Positions 43,904-52,665 of a DNA stretch of 64,000 nucleotides are shown piece after piece. The notes beneath the pieces are model-generated. The model saw nothing but the letters and a program-made list of their open reading frames with translations, did no database searches and was not told the origin of the DNA. This DNA is from Pedobacter sp. BS3 (GTDB lineage: Bacteria > Bacteroidota > Bacteroidia > Sphingobacteriales > Sphingobacteriaceae): the NCBI RefSeq assembly GCF_008274585.1, contig NZ_VTRT01000002.1, positions 1 through 64,000 on the forward strand, in the 5' to 3' direction. Numbering within the stretch: the first letter of the stretch is position 1; every line of letters begins with the position of its first letter. Both the position numbers and the translations under genes were made by a program.

Positions 43904-45031
43904 ATGGAAATACATCCCGTAACCGGTTTTATGCAGGAAAGATTGCGTGAACGCAGTAAAAGTAAGGCACTACGGGAGCTACAGGTAAACACCAGCCGCA
44001 TAGATTTCTGCTCTAATGATTATTTAGGGTTTTCCCGATCGCCGGTACTGAAACAGCTTATCAGCAATGAATTGAAACGTTACCCCGACTATCCCAACGG
44101 ATCAACCGGTTCAAGGCTTATATCCGGCAACGACCGGTACACCGAACAGTTGGAACAGGAGATCGCCGGTCTCCATGAGGCCCAATCCGGATTGTTATTC
44201 AACTCCGGTTACGATGCCAACATCGGGTTATTTTCGGCCATCTTACAACGTGGAGATACCGTTATTACGGATGAACTGATCCACGCGTCTATTATTGATG
44301 GCATTCGCCTGAGCCATGCTAACCGTTTTACGTTCAGACATAACGATTTAACTCACCTGGAAGACAAGCTCAAAGCAGCTAAGGGAAACATTTTCATTGC
44401 CGTGGAAAGCATTTATTCTATGGATGGCGATGAAGCTCCGTTACTGGAAATTGCACAGCTTGCCGAAAAATACCAGGCCGCATTAATTGTTGATGAAGCG
44501 CATGCCACAGGCATTTTAGGCCCAAATAGCTGCGGATTGGTTCAACAATACGGTTTAAGCAAGCGGATTTTTGCCCGTGTGGTCACTTTCGGGAAGGCGA
44601 TGGGCGTTCACGGGGCTATTGTTTTAGGGAGCGATGTTTTAAAAAGCTATCTTATCAATTTCGCCCGTTCATTTATTTATACCACCGCGGCCCCTTTCTA
44701 TACCCATGCAGCCATAAAAGCAGCGTACCGATTGCTCCGGGAAGAAAATTTGCAGGACGTGTTACAGCAAAAAATCCGGCTGTTTAAAGAAAACATTCGT
44801 GCTAACATATCGCTTATACCGTCCCGATCGGCTATTCAGAGCATTATTATTGGTGGTAACGCACAAACACGACATACGGCTTTACGATTACAGGAAGCTG
44901 GATTTGATGTCCGGGCGATATTGCATCCCACTGTCCCGGAAGGTAAAGAACGGTTACGGATTTGTCTGCACCTGTTTAACAGCGATACCGAGATTATTTC
45001 GCTTACGCAGGCGATTAATGAGCTGATATAA
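43904..45031 (+). CDS. bioF: 8-amino-7-oxononanoate synthase family enzyme
   Basis: About 375 residues; PLP-dependent enzyme that joins pimeloyl thioester and alanine in biotin synthesis. It shows RIDFCSNDYLGFS, GSTGSRLISGN, LFNSGYDANIGLF, the PLP Asp in LIVDEAHATGILG, and the Schiff-base Lys in VTFGKAMGVHGA (about residue 230). The frame could begin at TTG 43895, but ATG at 43904 is a better start. bioD follows 84 bp downstream. KBL (glycine C-acetyltransferase) shares the fold, but bioD next door favours BioF. Confidence 0.9.
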   Translation: MEIHPVTGFMQERLRERSKSKALRELQVNTSRIDFCSNDYLGFSRSPVLKQLISNELKRYPDYPNGSTGSRLISGNDRYTEQLEQEIAGLHEAQSGLLFNSGYDANIGLFSAILQRGDTVITDELIHASIIDGIRLSHANRFTFRHNDLTHLEDKLKAAKGNIFIAVESIYSMDGDEAPLLEIAQLAEKYQAALIVDEAHATGILGPNSCGLVQQYGLSKRIFARVVTFGKAMGVHGAIVLGSDVLKSYLINFARSFIYTTAAPFYTHAAIKAAYRLLREENLQDVLQQKIRLFKENIRANISLIPSRSAIQSIIIGGNAQTRHTALRLQEAGFDVRAILHPTVPEGKERLRICLHLFNSDTEIISLTQAINELI

Positions 45032-45115
45032 ATAATGGCCCCATTTTAGCTAAAACCAGTTGGCTTGCGAGTCTGGCCTTTTGAATTTTTATTTTTGAAT
45101 TTTGACTTATTTGAT

Positions 45116-45727
45116 ATGAAACGCTTCTTTATTACCGGCATTGATACAGGCATCGGAAAAACCATTGTGTCGGCTATTGTTACCGAAAAACTACAGGCAG
45201 ATTACTGGAAACCGATACAATCTGGCGATTTGGATAACAGCGATACGCTCACCATCAAGCAACTGGTAGCTAACCCGGTAACCGTATTTCACCCCGAAGC
45301 ATACCGGCTTACACAACCTTTTTCACCCCATAAATCAGCCGCAATTGACGGCATTCAGATTGACCCTGACACGATCAGGCTGCCCCAAACCACGAACAGC
45401 CTGGTTGTTGAAGGCGCTGGCGGACTAATGGTTCCACTTAATGAAAAGACATTGATCATTGACCTGATCAAAAAGCTGGAACTGGAGGTGATACTGGTTG
45501 CAAAAAATTACCTGGGCAGCATTAATCACACCTTGTTATCCTTAGAAATGCTTCGCCTGAAACATATTCCCTTAGCAGGAATTGTGTTCAATGGGCCTAA
45601 TGATAGTTCTTCGGAAAATTATATTCTTAACTACAGTAAAGCACCGTTATTGGGCCGGGTTCCCAACCTGGAAACGCTTTCACACCGGGTAATAACCGAT
45701 GCGGGAAAATATATCAGCTTAAGTTGA
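45116..45727 (+). CDS. bioD: dethiobiotin synthetase
   Basis: About 203 residues. It closes the ureido ring of dethiobiotin using ATP and CO2. The N-terminus MKRFFITGIDTGIGKTIVSAI holds the P-loop G-x-D-T-x-x-G-K-T of the family, YWKPIQSGD follows, then VEGAGGLMVPLNEK and GIVFNGP. The start at 45116 is chosen because it leads directly into the P-loop; the longer frame from 45065 would add residues encoded by a heptad repeat tract. Other bio genes (bioA, bioB) are not in the window. Confidence 0.93.
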   Translation: MKRFFITGIDTGIGKTIVSAIVTEKLQADYWKPIQSGDLDNSDTLTIKQLVANPVTVFHPEAYRLTQPFSPHKSAAIDGIQIDPDTIRLPQTTNSLVVEGAGGLMVPLNEKTLIIDLIKKLELEVILVAKNYLGSINHTLLSLEMLRLKHIPLAGIVFNGPNDSSSENYILNYSKAPLLGRVPNLETLSHRVITDAGKYISLS

Positions 45728-45755
45728 AAGTAAAAATTCAAAAGTAAAAACCTGG
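45724..45755. repeat. heptad tandem repeat after bioD
   Basis: Units of the AAAGTAA/AAATTCA type start at the bioD stop codon. A related tract (TTTTGAA units) lies at 45084-45115 before bioD. Confidence 0.65.
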
Positions 45756-45832
45756 AAAGCTTCTTATATAAGAACGTAAATAATTTCATTCCAAAAAAAC
45801 GCTATCTTTATATTATAAACGGAGATACAGAT

Positions 45833-46066
45833 ATGAGCACTGCAGAATTGAAAATAGATTTAATTAATCAAATAACCAATATCACAGAGAAAAGCAGGCT
45901 TGAGGAAATACGACAATTACTCAGGTTTCAGTCTGATAATAGTGTTTTTGAAACCACAGAAGAAGAAAAGGATGCAATCCACGAAGCAAGAAACCAGATT
46001 GCTAACGGGAACTTTTTCACACATGAAGAAGTACAAAATGAAATCCGTGAATGGTTGAAAAAATAA
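45833..46066 (+). CDS. antitoxin of a type II toxin-antitoxin pair
   Basis: A 77-residue acidic protein, rich in helix (LKIDLINQITNITEKSRLEEIRQLLRF), with a C-terminal tail (HEEVQNEIREWLKK) typical of antitoxins that wrap around RelE/ParE toxins. It overlaps the toxin gene by 16 bp. No classical DNA-binding domain is evident, so its type is uncertain. Related small proteins next to ParE-like genes are frequent in Bacteroidota. Confidence 0.8.
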   Translation: MSTAELKIDLINQITNITEKSRLEEIRQLLRFQSDNSVFETTEEEKDAIHEARNQIANGNFFTHEEVQNEIREWLKK

Positions 46067-46347
46067 TCTGGTCGTCCAGAGCGAGCAAAGAATTTATCGA
46101 AATCCTTCAATATGGGGTCAACAGAAATAAATCCAAAACTTATAGTTTAAAACTTAATTCCCTTATCAATGTACAATTGAACCTGATATTGAAATTTCCT
46201 AAAATTGGCAAAAAGACAGACCTCCCAAATGTTTATGTAAAAGTCATAAAGGATTATTTGCTGTATTACGAAATCGTCGAAAACAGTTTGTATATTTTAA
46301 CCATTAGAGATGGAAGAAGAAATCCCCAAACGCTCAAAATAAAATAA
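46051..46347 (+). CDS. RelE/ParE family toxin
   Basis: A 98-residue protein of the RelE/ParE superfamily: N-terminal EKIIWSSRASKEFIEILQY (W-S-x-x-A motif), NLILKFPKIGKKTD, and the C-terminal KDYLLYYEIVENSLYILTIRDGRRNPQTLK with the conserved R-x-Y-x-x-x-Y-x-x and D-x-R-R/Q-x-P pattern. ParE types hit gyrase, RelE types cut mRNA at the ribosome; the absence of clear RelE catalytic residues leaves both open. The start is inside the antitoxin gene. Confidence 0.88.
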   Translation: MVEKIIWSSRASKEFIEILQYGVNRNKSKTYSLKLNSLINVQLNLILKFPKIGKKTDLPNVYVKVIKDYLLYYEIVENSLYILTIRDGRRNPQTLKIK

Positions 46348-46372
46348 AAAGCCAGAGTTCTATTGCAGCATC

Positions 46373-47053
46373 TTAATTCAGATTATAATCATGCTGCACT
46401 TTACCCGTAATTTTAGAAGACAACACCAGAGCCATAATAATAGCGCCAATAACCATAGCCAGCACAATTTGTATAAAAAATAACAGGTTGGCAGTAGCTG
46501 CTATTCCGGCCGAATCTTTGATCAGCTCATTGCCAACCAAAGCCTGTATATCAGTCAATTCGGCAAGTTGCTTTATAATCTGTTGATGCGCCGGTTTCCC
46601 TTCCGTTTTATACAGATTCGCTCCCGCTTCCTTGTAATTATCCCGGCTTAGCCGGATGATGGCTTGCTCTAACTGCGAATAATTACCAAGTAACCGTTTA
46701 AAGCGATCAAGCGATTGGGATTCACGGTCTACCAGGTATGTTTTTTCGTATTTTGTTACCAGGGTCGCGATATGCCTGTTGTGTTCATCCAGCTTACCCG
46801 CCACTGTATGAGCATCGGTATTTTCAGAAAAAAGCAGATCCTCAATCAGGAAACGCTTATGGTATAAGTTTTCTGTCAGGTGAAAAATATCCGTTGCAGG
46901 CACCAGGCGATCATTGTAAATAGCAGAAAATGAACGACTGAAATCGCCAACACTTTTACGCCCCAGTAAATTGGTTATCACGATGAGCGCCATAATGCAG
47001 GCCAGCAATGCAGCAACCTTAAGTTTTTGCTGAATAAAAAAAGTCCAACGCAT
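46373..47053 (-). CDS. four-helix-bundle (MCP-type) sensory membrane protein
   Basis: About 226 residues with a membrane segment near the start (VAALLACIMALIVITNLLG) and another at the end (ANLLFFIQIVLAMVIGAIIMALVL), enclosing a periplasmic helical domain of about 150 residues. This is the layout of the 4HB_MCP ligand domain without the signalling part. The start is placed at Met-Arg-Trp-Thr; the longer frame adds residues from a heptad tract (47054-47098). Ligand and partner are unknown. Confidence 0.8.
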   Translation of the reverse strand: MRWTFFIQQKLKVAALLACIMALIVITNLLGRKSVGDFSRSFSAIYNDRLVPATDIFHLTENLYHKRFLIEDLLFSENTDAHTVAGKLDEHNRHIATLVTKYEKTYLVDRESQSLDRFKRLLGNYSQLEQAIIRLSRDNYKEAGANLYKTEGKPAHQQIIKQLAELTDIQALVGNELIKDSAGIAATANLLFFIQIVLAMVIGAIIMALVLSSKITGKVQHDYNLN

Positions 47054-47101
47054 AATGGAGTTGAAAGTTAAAGGTTTAAAGTTTAAAGTCAAATCCGGCG
47101 A

Positions 47102-47590
47102 CTACTTCTTCGGTGTATTCTCCTCAATATAACCATTAAAAGATATAGCCTGACGGTTATTGCTGTTTACATTGAGCGAGGCGTAACCATCGTCAGAAAT
47201 ACTGAGCTGCAGCTGCCTGACATCCTCGGTATCATTGGGTGTAATAGTAATATCCCACCCTCCTTTTCTGCCCTTTACACTCTTATAATCAAACTTTTTC
47301 GATTTAAACTCAATGCCACCTTTAGTCGGATCCATAGGCGCAACATACGCCCGGCCGAAATAAGGCAGGTAGCACATTATCGAATCTTTGGTAACCGTTA
47401 AGGTATACTCTGTGGTCAGGTTCCAGGTACGCCCGCTTGTTGGTATAGCCGTTTGAGCTATAAAGTTATAGTTCCGTTTATCAATCATATTTTTTACGGC
47501 AACCTGCTTATCTTTTTTCTGTGCCTGTACACTGAAGCAGCTTAGCATAATCAGCAGCATTATCCAAAGCCGGATCTTATATGTTTTCAT
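47102..47590 (-). CDS. DUF4251 domain exported protein
   Basis: The 162-residue protein has a signal peptide (MLLIMLSCFSVQA), then the DUF4251 pattern: an N-terminal part with YNFIAQTAIPTSGRTWNLTTEYTLTVTKDSIMCYLPYFGRAYVAP, and a core with GIEFKSKKFDYK and WDITITPNDTEDVRQLQLSISDDGYASLNV. The family is restricted to Bacteroidota and uncharacterised. It shares a strand with the MCP-type gene (9-48 bp gap depending on start). Confidence 0.85.
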   Translation of the reverse strand: MKTYKIRLWIMLLIMLSCFSVQAQKKDKQVAVKNMIDKRNYNFIAQTAIPTSGRTWNLTTEYTLTVTKDSIMCYLPYFGRAYVAPMDPTKGGIEFKSKKFDYKSVKGRKGGWDITITPNDTEDVRQLQLSISDDGYASLNVNSNNRQAISFNGYIEENTPKK

Positions 47591-47591
47591 G

Positions 47592-47630
47592 GTGAAAAAT
47601 TAAAAAGTCAAAATTAAGAATTAAAAAAAC
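47592..47630. repeat. heptad tandem repeat upstream of the DUF4251 gene
   Basis: Units of the AAAATTA/AAAAGTC type in 7-nt register directly upstream of the start codon. Confidence 0.7.
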
Positions 47631-47689
47631 AAAGCTTATTGAAGTCTTGCAAGACAATAAAAACACATCAACAATTAAAAAGTTGCGTC

Positions 47690-47740
47690 CTGTAACCCGA
47701 ATTGTTTCTCCCGGGACAGGCTGTACGGAAAAATCCCGAC
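47690..47740. repeat. dispersed repeat, copy B
   Basis: Shares CCCGAATTGTTTCTCCCGGG-ACAGGCTGTACGGAAAAATCCCG with 39585-39632 and with the inverted copy at 58423-58493. Confidence 0.72.
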
Positions 47741-47825
47741 ATTAATACTCTTGTTTTATTCTACTGCATAAAATAAATCGACCGGCAAATTTGTTTTTAT
47801 AGTGATGATTTTGTCGCTGTCACTA

Positions 47826-47860
47826 TTTTGACTTTTAACTTTTAACTTTTGACTTAAGAA
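47826..47860. repeat. heptad tandem repeat upstream of the patatin gene
   Basis: Four units of TTGACTT/TTAACTT in strict 7-nt register. Confidence 0.8.
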
Positions 47861-47897
47861 TAGTCGCCTGTTTTAGCTATTTTAGTTGCATCCTGTT

Positions 47898-50195
47898 ATG
47901 AAGTACGTTTTAGCTGTAGTTTTGCTCTTCACCACCTTTTCTATCCGGGCCCAGAAAGTGGGGCTGGTTTTTAGCGGAGGCGGGGCCAAAGGATTAGCGC
48001 ATATCGGTGTACTCAAGGCATTGGAAGAAAATCATATTCCCATAGATTATATTGTTGGCACATCAATGGGCGGCATTGTAGGAAGTATGTATGCTGCCGG
48101 TTATTCGCCGGAACAGATTGAGAAGATAGCGCTCAGTCCCGACTTTCAGAACTGGGTAAGCGGACGTTTTTCAAGCAATTACTCTTATTTTTTTCGTAAA
48201 AAGCCGGATAATCCTTCGTTTGTTACCGCCAAGCTTCAGCTCGATTCCGGATTTCAGGCCAAAATACGCTCGAACCTGGTGAATGATATCCCGCTCAATT
48301 TTGCGTTGCTTGAATTACTATCGCGGGCATCCGCAACAGCGCACGACAATTTCGACAACCTGTTTGTCCCCTACCGTTGCATTGTTGCCGATATCTTGTC
48401 GCAAAAAATGATTGCTGTTAATAACGGCAGCCTTCCCGAAGCCGTAAGGGGAACCATGACCGTTCCGCTGGTTTACCGGCCAATTAAAGTAAACGGACGC
48501 TATGTGTTCGATGGCGGATTGTATGATAACTTTCCTGTGGATGTGATGAAGAAAGAGTTTAAACCCGATTATATTATTGGCACCAATGTTTCATCCAAAG
48601 TGTTCAATGAGTATCCAAAAAACAGCGATGAGCGCCTGATGAACCGTTTTTTAATTTACATGTTCCTTTCTAAAAGCGATTCTACATCCATCGGTAAAGA
48701 GGGTACTTACCTGCAACCCGACCTGACGGATTTCAGCGTCGCCAACTTTACACCGGTAGCCGAACTGATCAAAAAAGGATACGATGCTACCATGGCCGAA
48801 ATGCCTGCCATTAAGGCGGCTGTAAAACGTCGCACCAGCGCCAAGGAGCTACAGGAGCGCCGGGAACGGTTTAATACACAGATCCTTGACCTGCAGTTTG
48901 ATAAAGTGCAGGTTACCGGACTCAATTCAAAGCAACGATATTATGTAGAGCACGTGATCAGACACGACAGCAGACACATTGATATTGAAGATATCAGAGA
49001 AGGTTATTATCGCCTGGTTGCCGACGATAACTTTGAAACGGTATATCCCCGGATGGTATACCGTCCGAATAAAAACGTGTATGATTTTGAGTTACAGGCA
49101 CAGCCGCAGCGCACATTTAAGGTTGACTTTGGAGGCAACATTTCGTCGCGACCGATCAGCAATGCTTATGTAGGTTTACAGTATAATTACCTCCACCGGA
49201 AATCGTACACCTTTAACACTAATTTTTATTCCGGACGTTTCTATGAATCCATACAAGCCCTGTCCCGTGTAGATTATCCGCTGAAAACGCCGTTATATCT
49301 CGAAGGTGAATTCACCTATAACCATTGGAATTTTTACAGCACCAGCCAGATCTTCGTGGAAAACGTAAAACCTATTTATGTGGAGCAATCTGATTTAAAG
49401 GCAGCCATCAAAGCCGGGATGCCCATATACAAACACGGAAAGGTTGAAGCGTTAGCCGGATATATCAATTTTAAAGACAAGTACAGTCCCAATAATACGT
49501 TTACTGCCGGTGACATTCTGGATTTTACCCGTTTTAACGGGTTCCTGGCCAGCATCAGCATGGGGAAAAACACACTAAACCGCAAACAATATGCCAGCGC
49601 CGGGATCAGTTTTCAGGCCAGCGCCAGCTATTATAACGGGCTTGAACGTTACCGGCCCGGTAATATCCTGATCAGTACCAGCCAGCCTGAGCAATCAGCG
49701 CACCGGCAATGGTTCACCTTAAAAGCAAGCGCCGAGCATTATGTGTACAGGCGCAAATGGTACACGTTTGGTTACCTGGCCGAGGCCGTTGCCAGCAATA
49801 AGCCAGCCTTTAGCAATTACATGTCGACCGTGCTAAGCGCACCGGCATTTTATCCTTTACAGGATTCAAAATCACTGTTGTTAAAGAATTTCAGGGCGGA
49901 TAGTTATGCTGCTTTAGGGATTAAAAATGTTTTCCGGCTGGAAAAACGACTCGATTTCCGGCTGGAAGGTTATCTCTTTGCGCCGTTCAAAGAATTTCAG
50001 CTCAATAATATACAGGATGTCAGCTATAGTTCTATTTTTGCTAACAGGCATTACGCTGCTACTGCCGGGTTAGTTTATACCACATTTCTTGGCCCCATAT
50101 CGTTAAGCATTAACCATTACGATGATAGCCAGAAGCGATACGGCGTAATGTTTCATATCGGGTATTTGTTGTATAATAAACGTTCTATCGAATAA
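47898..50195 (+). CDS. patatin-like phospholipase with outer-membrane beta-barrel domain
   Basis: About 765 residues: signal peptide (KYVLAVVLLFTTFSIRAQ), a patatin domain (oxyanion-hole GGGAKG, nucleophile elbow GTSMGG, catalytic Asp in DGGLYDN), a POTRA-like part around 330-400, and a C-terminal Omp85/BamA-type beta-barrel of about 350 residues ending with an aromatic-rich strand (YGVMFHIGYLLYNKRSIE). The layout matches autotransporter-like patatins such as PlpD, frequent in Bacteroidota. It would be a lipase exported to the outer membrane. ATG at 47898 is preferred over TTG at 47886. Confidence 0.93.
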   Translation: MKYVLAVVLLFTTFSIRAQKVGLVFSGGGAKGLAHIGVLKALEENHIPIDYIVGTSMGGIVGSMYAAGYSPEQIEKIALSPDFQNWVSGRFSSNYSYFFRKKPDNPSFVTAKLQLDSGFQAKIRSNLVNDIPLNFALLELLSRASATAHDNFDNLFVPYRCIVADILSQKMIAVNNGSLPEAVRGTMTVPLVYRPIKVNGRYVFDGGLYDNFPVDVMKKEFKPDYIIGTNVSSKVFNEYPKNSDERLMNRFLIYMFLSKSDSTSIGKEGTYLQPDLTDFSVANFTPVAELIKKGYDATMAEMPAIKAAVKRRTSAKELQERRERFNTQILDLQFDKVQVTGLNSKQRYYVEHVIRHDSRHIDIEDIREGYYRLVADDNFETVYPRMVYRPNKNVYDFELQAQPQRTFKVDFGGNISSRPISNAYVGLQYNYLHRKSYTFNTNFYSGRFYESIQALSRVDYPLKTPLYLEGEFTYNHWNFYSTSQIFVENVKPIYVEQSDLKAAIKAGMPIYKHGKVEALAGYINFKDKYSPNNTFTAGDILDFTRFNGFLASISMGKNTLNRKQYASAGISFQASASYYNGLERYRPGNILISTSQPEQSAHRQWFTLKASAEHYVYRRKWYTFGYLAEAVASNKPAFSNYMSTVLSAPAFYPLQDSKSLLLKNFRADSYAALGIKNVFRLEKRLDFRLEGYLFAPFKEFQLNNIQDVSYSSIFANRHYAATAGLVYTTFLGPISLSINHYDDSQKRYGVMFHIGYLLYNKRSIE

Positions 50196-50197
50196 AA

Positions 50198-50734
50198 ATG
50201 AAGCTGATCAATTATTTTCTATGGTGTTTCGGATTGCTGGTAAGCGTGCCGGTAATGGCACAGCAAATGGCAATTAACAACTTTATTGTTAAAGAAAACC
50301 TGTTAAAAAACAACAAGCTGGCCATTATTGCCACCGATGCCGATGAAAAACCACTCGAAAACATCAACGGTACATTCCAATTCTCCCTCAACGGTTTTGA
50401 GCAGGAACTGAAATTTAACGACGGAATTGCTGTTGCCCCTCAGGTTATAGACAAATCTACATTTGTTTATATCAGGCATCATAACGATACCGGTACACAT
50501 GCCAAATTATACTACGTTATCAAAAAGGATAACGACCTGAATCCCATAAAAATAAGCTGGCTGCTGCTTATCGCCATTCCGCTGATACTGATTGTTATCG
50601 CTATGATGTTCAGGCGGTTTATCGTTATAGCCGCCATACTGATCATCGTGATGTTATTTTTCAATCAAAGCAACGGCTTACATTTTTCAACCTTTATTGA
50701 AACCGTTTTTGATGGGTTGAAATCGCTGGTGTGA
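50198..50734 (+). CDS. conserved exported membrane protein of unknown function
   Basis: The 178-residue protein has a signal peptide (MKLINYFLWCFGLLVSVPVMA), a soluble region of about 100 residues, and two hydrophobic segments near the C-terminus (SWLLLIAIPLILIVIAMMF; FIVIAAILIIVMLFF). No family is recognised. It begins 2 nt after the patatin gene stop, so it is probably part of the same transcript and may support that protein; this is inference. Confidence 0.72.
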   Translation: MKLINYFLWCFGLLVSVPVMAQQMAINNFIVKENLLKNNKLAIIATDADEKPLENINGTFQFSLNGFEQELKFNDGIAVAPQVIDKSTFVYIRHHNDTGTHAKLYYVIKKDNDLNPIKISWLLLIAIPLILIVIAMMFRRFIVIAAILIIVMLFFNQSNGLHFSTFIETVFDGLKSLV

Positions 50735-50930
50735 GGGTACATATACTATGTTGAGACCAAAGTATTCCATTCTCTTTGTACTATTGATTGGTATTGAATT
50801 TATGTCTCACATCTAAAGGCAAAGCTTTCGCCATAAGGGTACAGGTATTCCTTTCTTACCTTAATCTCGGAAGACAATATTAATTTTTTTCGGTAAATTA
50901 GCTTCGTTAGTTTTTAAATTTCATTTTAAA

Positions 50931-51200
50931 ATGCCCGTTATATCAATGTTTTACGGTTTAATTGTAGCCATGTATTATTTGGATACAAAAAAGCATCATT
51001 TGCCCCATATCCACGTAAAATACGGAGAACAAGAAGGGGTTTATGAGATTCCTAACGGAAGGTTATTAGAAGGATCTTTGCCGAAAAACAAAGAAAAATT
51101 GGTACTGGCATGGATTGAAATCCACCAGGAAGATTTAATGGCAAATTGGCAACTGGCAGTTACCGGGAACAAAGTGTTTAATATAGACCCTTTAAAATAA
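50931..51200 (+). CDS. DUF4160 domain protein
   Basis: The 89-residue protein has the DUF4160 pattern: PVISMFYGLIVAMYYLDTKKHHLPHIHVKYGEQEGVYEI, with the conserved H-x-P-H-x-H near residue 30, and a C-terminal LAWIEIHQEDLMANWQLA. The family usually stands next to DUF2442 genes, as it does here with a 10-bp gap, and such pairs have been suggested to be toxin-antitoxin-like; function is unproven. Confidence 0.87.
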   Translation: MPVISMFYGLIVAMYYLDTKKHHLPHIHVKYGEQEGVYEIPNGRLLEGSLPKNKEKLVLAWIEIHQEDLMANWQLAVTGNKVFNIDPLK

Positions 51201-51210
51201 TTGTTGTAAT

Positions 51211-51468
51211 ATGAATCCAAGAGTATCTTTTGTAAAGTATAAGCCTCACCATAAGCTAATAGTAACTTTCAACAACAATGAAATAAAAGAATTCGATTTG
51301 TGCAAATACCTCGATTATCCAGTTTACGAGCCATTAAAAGATGAGGCGTTTTGCAGCAAGGTGACAGTAAAAAATGGAATAGTGCAATGGGATGATGTAA
51401 TTGATATTGATCCAGATATCGTCTACATAGAAAGCACTCCAGTATTAACACACCCATTTCATGTGTGA
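51211..51468 (+). CDS. DUF2442 domain protein
   Basis: The 85-residue protein shows the DUF2442 layout: VKYKPHHKLIVTFNNNEIKEFDL, YPVYEPLKDEAFCSKVTV and the C-terminal VQWDDVIDIDPDIVYIESTPV (the W-x-x-x-x-D-x-x-P/D-x-x-L/I-Y motif). It is a small mixed alpha/beta protein that partners DUF4160 in many genomes. The start lies 10 bp after the DUF4160 stop. Confidence 0.87.
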   Translation: MNPRVSFVKYKPHHKLIVTFNNNEIKEFDLCKYLDYPVYEPLKDEAFCSKVTVKNGIVQWDDVIDIDPDIVYIESTPVLTHPFHV

Positions 51469-51518
51469 CCTACCTCTGGATTAGATAATTGTCTTCTGGA
51501 TCCCAGAATAAAACCGCT

Positions 51519-52121
51519 CTAACCCCTGCTCCGCTTAATACTACATCCTACCGCTTTAGTGAACGTAATAGCAGGCTTCTTACCATTTAACAACGCATCA
51601 ACAGCCTGCTCAGCATAAGTTATTTTATCCGGGTTGGCATTCTCAGTATCGTTATCAATAGCGCCAATATATTGAATAACACTTTTGCCATCTTCCTTTG
51701 AGATAATATACACGTGTGGCGTACGGGTAGCGCCGAAGCGGTCGGCAACCTGGTTACCGGTATCTTCCAGGTAAGCAAAGGAATAACCCTTAGTCTTAGC
51801 CCGTTTCTGCATTTCGGAAAATGAATCCCCGGGTTGAGTGTTTGGATCGTTCGGGTTAATGGCAATTACCGGATAACCCTTAGGCGCATACTTATTGTGA
51901 AGCGCAATAATCCGGCTTTCATACGCCTGCGCTACCGGACAGGTATTACAGGTAAAAATAACGATAAAGCCTTTCGCTGCGGGATAATCGGCCATAGCCA
52001 CCGTTTTATTATCCACATTCTTCAGGCTGAAATCAGCCACGGCATCGCCAACCTTATAACCGCCCTGTGCTTTTGCAAAAGCTGCTAATGCAATAAAGCA
52101 AGTGATCAAATACCATTTCAT
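51519..52121 (-). CDS. exported thioredoxin-like/peroxiredoxin-type protein
   Basis: The 200-residue protein has a signal peptide (MKWYLITCFIALAAFAKAQ) and a thioredoxin fold with FTCNTCPVAQAYE (C-x-x-C at the start of helix 1), then YPVIAINPNDPNTQPGDSFSEM and the cis-Pro region TRTPHVYII. It fits the AhpC/TSA-redoxin group of periplasmic proteins from Bacteroidota. A short C-terminal tail with one Cys (AVGCSIK) is typical of the group. It lies 5 bp after the TlpA-like gene. Confidence 0.88.
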   Translation of the reverse strand: MKWYLITCFIALAAFAKAQGGYKVGDAVADFSLKNVDNKTVAMADYPAAKGFIVIFTCNTCPVAQAYESRIIALHNKYAPKGYPVIAINPNDPNTQPGDSFSEMQKRAKTKGYSFAYLEDTGNQVADRFGATRTPHVYIISKEDGKSVIQYIGAIDNDTENANPDKITYAEQAVDALLNGKKPAITFTKAVGCSIKRSRG

Positions 52122-52126
52122 AGCTA

Positions 52127-52633
52127 TTATTTTAGTGATAAATATGTTTGTTCCAGTTCCGGATACGTAAATTCCCGTTCAAAAAACTGACGCAGATTCC
52201 TGGTGGTATTTACCATTAAGGTAGCCGGTAAAGCTCCCGACCAGCTTTTATCTACCCGGTCAATATATTCCTGCTGATTGGTTTCATTCAACACATAAAC
52301 CTCATTACGAAGGTGCTGCTTCTTTATAAACGGAATAACCGTGCTGTTAACTTTCGACTTAAAATCAAGACTTACCAGCAATACTTTCAGTTTGTTACCG
52401 GAATAAGTTGCTTGTAACTTTTCAAAATCGGGCAATTCTGCCACACAAGGCACACACCAGGTGGCCCAGAAATTAACGATAAAGGTGGTATCTTTTCCGG
52501 CAGCAAGGCGGCTTTCTAATTGGTTCAGCGTTAATAACCGGATATTCTGCGCCTGTGATGTTGAGGGATTTAACCACAGCCAGCAGGTAAGAATGATCAG
52601 TACGTTACGTAAGCCCATCTTTATATAACGCAT
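52127..52633 (-). CDS. TlpA-like thiol-disulfide oxidoreductase
   Basis: About 168 residues with a hydrophobic N-terminus (VLIILTCWLWLNPSTSQA) followed by a thioredoxin domain. The active site reads NFWATWCVPCVAELPDFEKL, with PATLMVN as the cis-Pro segment. It likely keeps or resolves thiols in periplasmic proteins. The start chosen is Met-Arg-Tyr-Ile; the full frame reaches 52669 and would overlap the peptidase gene. It is followed by another thioredoxin-fold gene, so the two form a small redox cluster. Confidence 0.88.
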   Translation of the reverse strand: MRYIKMGLRNVLIILTCWLWLNPSTSQAQNIRLLTLNQLESRLAAGKDTTFIVNFWATWCVPCVAELPDFEKLQATYSGNKLKVLLVSLDFKSKVNSTVIPFIKKQHLRNEVYVLNETNQQEYIDRVDKSWSGALPATLMVNTTRNLRQFFEREFTYPELEQTYLSLK

Positions 52634-52665
52634 GTTACAGCATTTTATATAAAGATACAACAAAG

